Positions 59,380 to 64,000 of a stretch of 64,000 nt of DNA are shown piece by piece; the first letter of the stretch is position 1, and each line of letters opens with the position of its first letter. A model generated the notes under the pieces. It ran no database searches and was not told the DNA's origin. It worked only from the letters and a program-made list of their open reading frames with translations. A program made the position numbers and the translations under genes. The stretch comes from Halichoerus grypus (Eukaryota; Chordata; Mammalia; Carnivora; Phocidae): contig NC_135717.1 in assembly GCF_964656455.1 (NCBI RefSeq), forward strand, positions 7,464,533 through 7,528,532, read 5' to 3'.

Positions 59380-62350
59380 GTGAGTGGGATCGGGGCGGGC
59401 ACTCCCTGGGGGTCCCATGTGTGCCAGCCTCAGGCAGGGCTCCTCCTTCTTTTCCCCCACTCCCTTTGCAGGGGAGGGGGCTGCCAAAGAGCTGGACACC
59501 TGGGCTCTGACCTCATTCTGTTTTGGGGGTGCTAGAGGGGTCACCCTGGAGACGGGTGGGAGCAGGGCAAGGGGTGTGGCCTGTGCTTGGGCAGCTGATG
59601 GCCTACACCAAGCCCCTGGCCCTGGGCTGAGAGGGGCTGGTGTCCCGCAGCTCCCCCTCTCCAGCCCTCTCCCCTGGGGGAGCAGGGACTCTTTCTTCAC
59701 CTAGATGGTGGCCTCTGCCTGCCTTCGTCCTGCAGGCTGCATCTGCCCAGAAGGCCGGGTCTTCCCAAACCTCTCAAAGGCACTGTATAGGCTGTCAGCC
59801 CTGGCTGGGGAGGGAAGGACGGAGCATCCAGCAGCTTCTTGCATGGGGAGAGCTCAAGGGGTGCCTCTAGTTAGAAACAGCTGAAGGGCTGAGGGGGAGA
59901 CTCAGGCTCTGGGGTCCTTATTGAAACTGTCATGGCCATTTCCCTGGGAAGCAACCAGTTACAAGCTGATTTCCTGTGGCTTCCCGACTTTCTGATCCCC
60001 CCCCTCAACCCTGGAGACCAGGAAGAACTGGAGGGAAGGGGTGGGCAGGAGAGTCGCTGGGGTGAGGGGTGCTGGGAGTGAGTCCAAGGCCCCAGGTAGA
60101 AAGGGGGGACCCCTGAGTTGAAGGCCCCGTAGGGTGGTTGGGGAGGGGTGGTGAGTGGGCAGGGGGTGGTGGGGAAGGGAGTCTTTGGCGCCCTGCAGGG
60201 CGGCAGAGAGATTACCCACGCAGGGAGTTCTGAGACCCCAGTCACGAACAGAGGCCCTCAGGTGCCACCTCAGCCCACCATCGTGCCCTTGAGTACCTCC
60301 TTCTCCCCTGCCCTGACATGTTCGAAGCCCAGCAGCGCAGCCTGGGAGTGGCTGGTGGGAAAGGATGAGGGGCTGGCTGCGGGTGTGAACTGTGCGCGTC
60401 TAGGGACATGAAAAAAGTGCATTAATTCTAGATAGATTAGCTTTAAGGTCAAACACAGACGTGAGGACGCTATGGGCGGGGTCAGCCTTGGGAGGGGTCC
60501 AGCCTGTCCCTGCCCCCTGGGCAGACTCTGGGCCTCTCTCCAGTCAGGCTGTCCGGGGAGAAGGAGGGGGGTGGTGATGAGGAGGAGGATGAAGGGCCCC
60601 ACAGCTGCAGGGCTGTTACCTCCGTGTGCCTTGCTGTGAGTTAGAGACAACCACCAGTACAACCAGAGACCCCTATTCCTAGGGCGCTCGGTATCGTGTG
60701 AAAAAGGTAATGCTGAGGCCGGTGAGCCCGTTAGCGTGCCAGAGTCAGAAAGCATCTATCAGGAATGGAGAGGTCAGGCAAGTAGGGCCATTCCAGAAGA
60801 CTCCAGATGGTCTGATGGTACCCAGAGGGCCCCCCCACCACCTCCCACCCACAGAGGGCTCTGCTCTTCACGAACTCATTTCACAGCAGGTAGCTCACAT
60901 TGTGTAAGGACGTGTAGGCAGACAGGAGATTGAGGCTCAGAGAGGGTGAGTGACATACCTGGGGCCACACAGCAAATAATTAACATGATGTCCCCTTTTG
61001 ACAGAAGGTTTGTACTGCCCCATCCCTGAACTGGAGGACCGCAGCCCTCTGCAACACCCCCCACCCCCTGCTTATATTCTGGGTCTTCAGGGAGGGTTTC
61101 AGATGAAAGGTCAGAGACTCTGGTAGCATCTATAGTTTTCCTTCTAATCAGCACTCTCCTCTGGGTATTCCAGTTCCCCAGAGGACTGATGAGGTTTTGG
61201 ACAAGCAGATAGTAGGGGGAAGGGATGCCAACCCGAGAAGGTAGGAAAAGCACAGGCAGGGTTGTGCGGGGGAACGGACCTGTAGGAATGCCCCCAAGGT
61301 CAGGGGGCGTGTAAGGGAGCACCCCTGGGCAACCAAGGTGTTGGCTTGGAGACCCCAGAGGACCTCTGTGGACTGAGCAGGGGTGGATTGCCCTGCCAGA
61401 GTAGACCCTTGTGTTCCCTGAGAGCCATCCTGGCATGGCTCCAGCTGGGAGCCCCACTTCCCTTGAAGATGGGCTATGGGGGCCCCAGGATACACGGTCC
61501 TAGAGCCTGTGTGAGTGGGAGGGAAGGAGCCTCCTTCCGGTGGTTGACGGTGGCCTTCTGGGAGACCTGTTGCATTTGAGGTGACCATGGAGTTTCTGGG
61601 TGTAGCTGTCCTGCAGGCCTGGGGCTCGGGGGTGGATGCAAATAAGGCACAGTCTAGAATTCTCTATTCTCCATGTGCTACAGGGGCCACAAAGACCAGA
61701 CAATGCTGTGGATCAACACTGGACTGGAGGACTAGAGTCTGTGTCCTGTTTTGTGAGCATGAAGTTCTAAAGTGTTCATAGGCAGGGTGGGGGAGGGGAG
61801 CTCCTCCAGAAGGCAGGGCTCCAGGGTAGAAGTGTCTGCCCAGGAGGGGCTGGGGCAGGGCCTGAGGGGTCAGAGCTCTGGGGCCAAGCAAGGGAAAGCG
61901 GAAGTGGAAAATGCTCCAGCACAAAATCGAGAAGAGTGTGGTGAAGATGAGAGCAGATATGTTCACAATAGACAAAGGGACAACCTTTGAGATTTGCATA
62001 GTATAAATTTAGAGCAGTTAGAAGGAAGTGGGTTGTTTTATATGGAGAGTAATAAACTTACTCATTCAGCAAACACAGGAGGCCTGGTTCCGCCTGGGCA
62101 GGTGCTAGGTGCTCTAGATGAGGCATGATGAATAAGCCAGTTTATAGTCAAGTTTATCAGGTGGAACCATGGGAACAGCGCAGGAAGGACCACAACCCAA
62201 GTGGGTGTTAGAGCTCTGAGAAGGGCCAATGATGGAGGAGTGCAGGAGGGGCCTCAGAGGCTGCTTCTGTCCTCCTGCTTTTTGGGGAGACCGCAGGGAG
62301 AGGAGGTGGCATTGCAGGTTGGTGGCTGTTGAGGAGTTGGGCCAGAAGGA
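59380..62350 (+). other. MUC12: First intron of the MUC12-like gene (part)
   Basis: No further coding exon was recognised. A MIR-like fragment lies near 60900-61000 ('gagattgaggctcagagagggtgagtgacatacctggggccacacag'). Other sequence is ordinary and non-repetitive. Confidence 0.5.
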
Positions 62351-62351
62351 A

Positions 62352-62530
62352 GCATTTCTTTTTTTTTTTTTTTTAAGATTTTGTTTATTTATTTGCCAGA
62401 GAGAGCGAGCGCACAAGCAGGGAGAGTGGCAGGCAGAGAGAGAGGGACATGCGGGGCTCAATCCCAGCACCCCGGGGTCATGACCTGAGCCAAAGGCAGA
62501 TGCCTCACTGACTGAGCCACCCAGGGGCCC
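62352..62530 (-). mobile_element. CAN-SINE, antisense
   Basis: Poly(T) start and the end gagccacccaggggccc. It is flanked by ccagaaggaa at 62342-62351 and 62531-62540. Confidence 0.94.
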
Positions 62531-63310
62531 CCAGAAGGAATTATTAACAGATACTCAAAGGCCTTAGATCAATTCAGAACCGAAAAAGCCATACCAAACT
62601 ATGGAGAGAATTGGAATATTGATAGGTGTCTGCAACGGGAGGGGAGAGAGTCAAGGTGGCCTGGCCTGGCCTCAGCTCTATGGCCACTCTGCCAAGTTGG
62701 AATGGCCTTACAGAAGAGGAGACATGCCCAAGTCACTGAGCGCATGCGAGGCGGGACTGAAAGTGTACCGGGGACTGGGGGCCCAAAGCACATCCCAGTG
62801 GCCCCCACACTGCTTCTCTTATAGAATATTCTAGAGTGAGCAGTGTGGTCAGGGCAGGCATCACTGATCCACATTTTCCAGGGAGAAATGGAAGTTCAGA
62901 GAGGTTAACCTCACGAGAGCCTTCGGTTTTGCGGTGGCTGATCCTGGAGGCGCTCTTGGGCCCCACTCACACCCCAGCCTTTGGGGCTGCTCCTGGGGAC
63001 CCCATTGACTGAGTCCCCCACAAGCACAAATGTGTTTTGGAGGTGGCTGGAGGAAATAGTTTCATCTCACGGTGGTGGTCTTCAGACTTGCTTTCTAGAG
63101 CTTTTCCCCAAGGATACCACCAAGTGCAAGACTTGTCCAGCAAACTGGCTACCTTACTCCAACGCTTATCTTTTTAAGAAAAATCTAAATGCACATATTG
63201 TGAAGAAGCAATAAAAACTATCAACAGGGTAGGAAAGTAGCAAATTTTGCTTGTTTGGTAGGAGAGCTGGTGTCTTTGATGATGAATATGTGGCCGCAAC
63301 ACAGGCAAAT
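62531..63310. other. MUC12-like intron, MIR-like fragments
   Basis: Two stretches read like MIR tails: about 62690-62760 ('ccttacagaagaggagacatgcccaagtcactgagc') and about 62865-62930 ('ccacattttccagggagaaatggaagttcagagaggtt'). No exon was seen. Confidence 0.4.
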
Positions 63311-63311
63311 C

Positions 63312-63855
63312 CAGTTGATCCTTGAACAACAGAGGGGTTAGGGGCGCCCACCCCCCGGCTGTCGAAAATCCACATGTAACTCTTAATTCCCCCAAAACGT
63401 ATCTACTCATAGCCTTACTGTTGACTGGAAGCCTTACCAAGAACATAAACAGTCAATTGACACATATTTTTGGCTGTCATATTTATTATATACCATATCC
63501 CTACAATAAAGTAAGCTAGAGAAAACAAAGTGTGATTAAGAAAATCATAAGGAAGAGAAAATACATTTACAGCGCTGTCCTATAAAAAATCCATGTACAT
63601 GGGCGCCTGGGTGGCTCAGTTGGTTAAGCGACTGCCTTCGGCTCAGGTCATGATCCTGGAGTCCCTGGATCGAGTCCCGCATCGGGCTCCCTGCTCGGCA
63701 GGGAGTCTGCTTCTCCCTCTGACCCTCCCCGCTCTCATGTGCTCTCTCTCATTCTCTCTCTCAAATAAATAAATAAAAAATCTTTAAAAAAAAAAAAAAT
63801 CCATGTACAAGCGGACCCGCACAATTCAAACCTATGTTATTCAAGGTCAACTGTA
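63312..63855. mobile_element. Non-autonomous Tc1/mariner (Tigger-like) DNA transposon, split by a SINE
   Basis: Terminal inverted repeats cagttgatccttgaacaac at 63312 and gttattcaaggtcaactg ending near 63855. The interior is 'ggcgcccaccccccggctgtcgaaaatcc' and 'acaataaagtaagctagagaaaac', as in Tigger-type MER elements. A CAN-SINE sits inside at 63600. Confidence 0.75.
63600..63793 (+). mobile_element. CAN-SINE, sense, nested in the DNA transposon
   Basis: Head gcgcctgggtggctcagttgg and an AAATAAAT/poly(A) tail. The perfect duplication aaaaaatccatgtaca lies at 63584-63599 and 63794-63809. Confidence 0.97.
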
Positions 63856-63911
63856 GATAATTTTTCTTAAGCACTTTGACTGCGAGGGTGTGGGGAATCC
63901 CAGCTTGGGAA

Positions 63912-63921
63912 TCATTTATTT

Positions 63922-63964
<43 letters not shown>

Positions 63965-64000
63965 TTTGACTGAGAGATAGAGAGAGCACAAGCAGGCAGA
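63912..64000 (-). mobile_element. CAN-SINE, antisense, cut by the window end, with (TTTA)n
   Basis: A TTTA microsatellite at about 63918-63967 replaces the poly(T) and is followed by gactgagagatagagagagcacaag. The rest lies beyond base 64000. Confidence 0.88.

Overview
This window is nuclear DNA of a carnivoran mammal. More than thirty tRNA-derived CAN-SINE copies, a family confined to Carnivora, sit in both orientations with poly(A) or poly(T) ends and target-site duplications. The SINE subtype suggests a caniform, perhaps an arctoid (bear, seal or mustelid group); that last step is a guess. Gene order matches the mammalian block TRIP6 - SRRT - UFSP1 - ACHE - MUC3A - MUC12 (human 7q22), so the window is a well-known region seen in an unspecified carnivoran. 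I found no CRISPR array, operon, microbial or unknown multi-gene system.

Layout. 1-619: last two coding exons of TRIP6 (+). 1560-14444: complete SRRT (ARS2, +), 19 coding exons plus one non-coding exon, with a CpG-rich promoter and a fossil hAT transposon in intron 2. 14531-15300: UFSP1 (-), tail to tail with SRRT. 15689-21430: ACHE (-), including the alternative hydrophobic exon, the first intron and the GC-rich first exon. 21430-22960: CpG-rich ACHE upstream region. 22960-46877: about 24 kb without an active gene, built from SINEs, old LINE-1 copies on both strands, a COX5B retropseudogene inside a LINE-1, and the relic of a membrane-mucin transmembrane exon. 46878-57133: complete MUC3A-type transmembrane mucin (+), 12 coding exons, one carrying about 1,177 residues of Thr/Ser/Pro-rich mucin domain. 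59229-64000: TATA promoter and signal-peptide exon of the next mucin, probably MUC12, whose first intron runs off the window.

The genes do not form a pathway. SRRT acts with the nuclear cap-binding complex, UFSP1 matures UFM1, ACHE hydrolyses acetylcholine, and the mucins build the epithelial glycocalyx. What links them is history: the mucins are tandem relatives with identical exon-1 phase, and the transmembrane-exon relic at 25.6 kb shows that a further mucin copy once lay between ACHE and MUC3A.

Points most worth attention: (1) the MUC3A C-terminus reads into a new tail in place of the PDZ-ligand end of human MUC3A; (2) ACHE intron 4 is 117 nt and open in frame, so the readthrough transcript would continue into the GPI-type exon instead of stopping; (3) UFSP1 has its catalytic Cys upstream of its only plausible ATG, so a non-AUG start is needed; (4) SRRT exon 18 appears to have an acceptor 24 nt upstream of the expected site; (5) the mucin exon relic; (6) the COX5B retrocopy. 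Exon coordinates are my own readings of splice sites and reading phase; family comparisons rest on memory of human proteins, not on a search.
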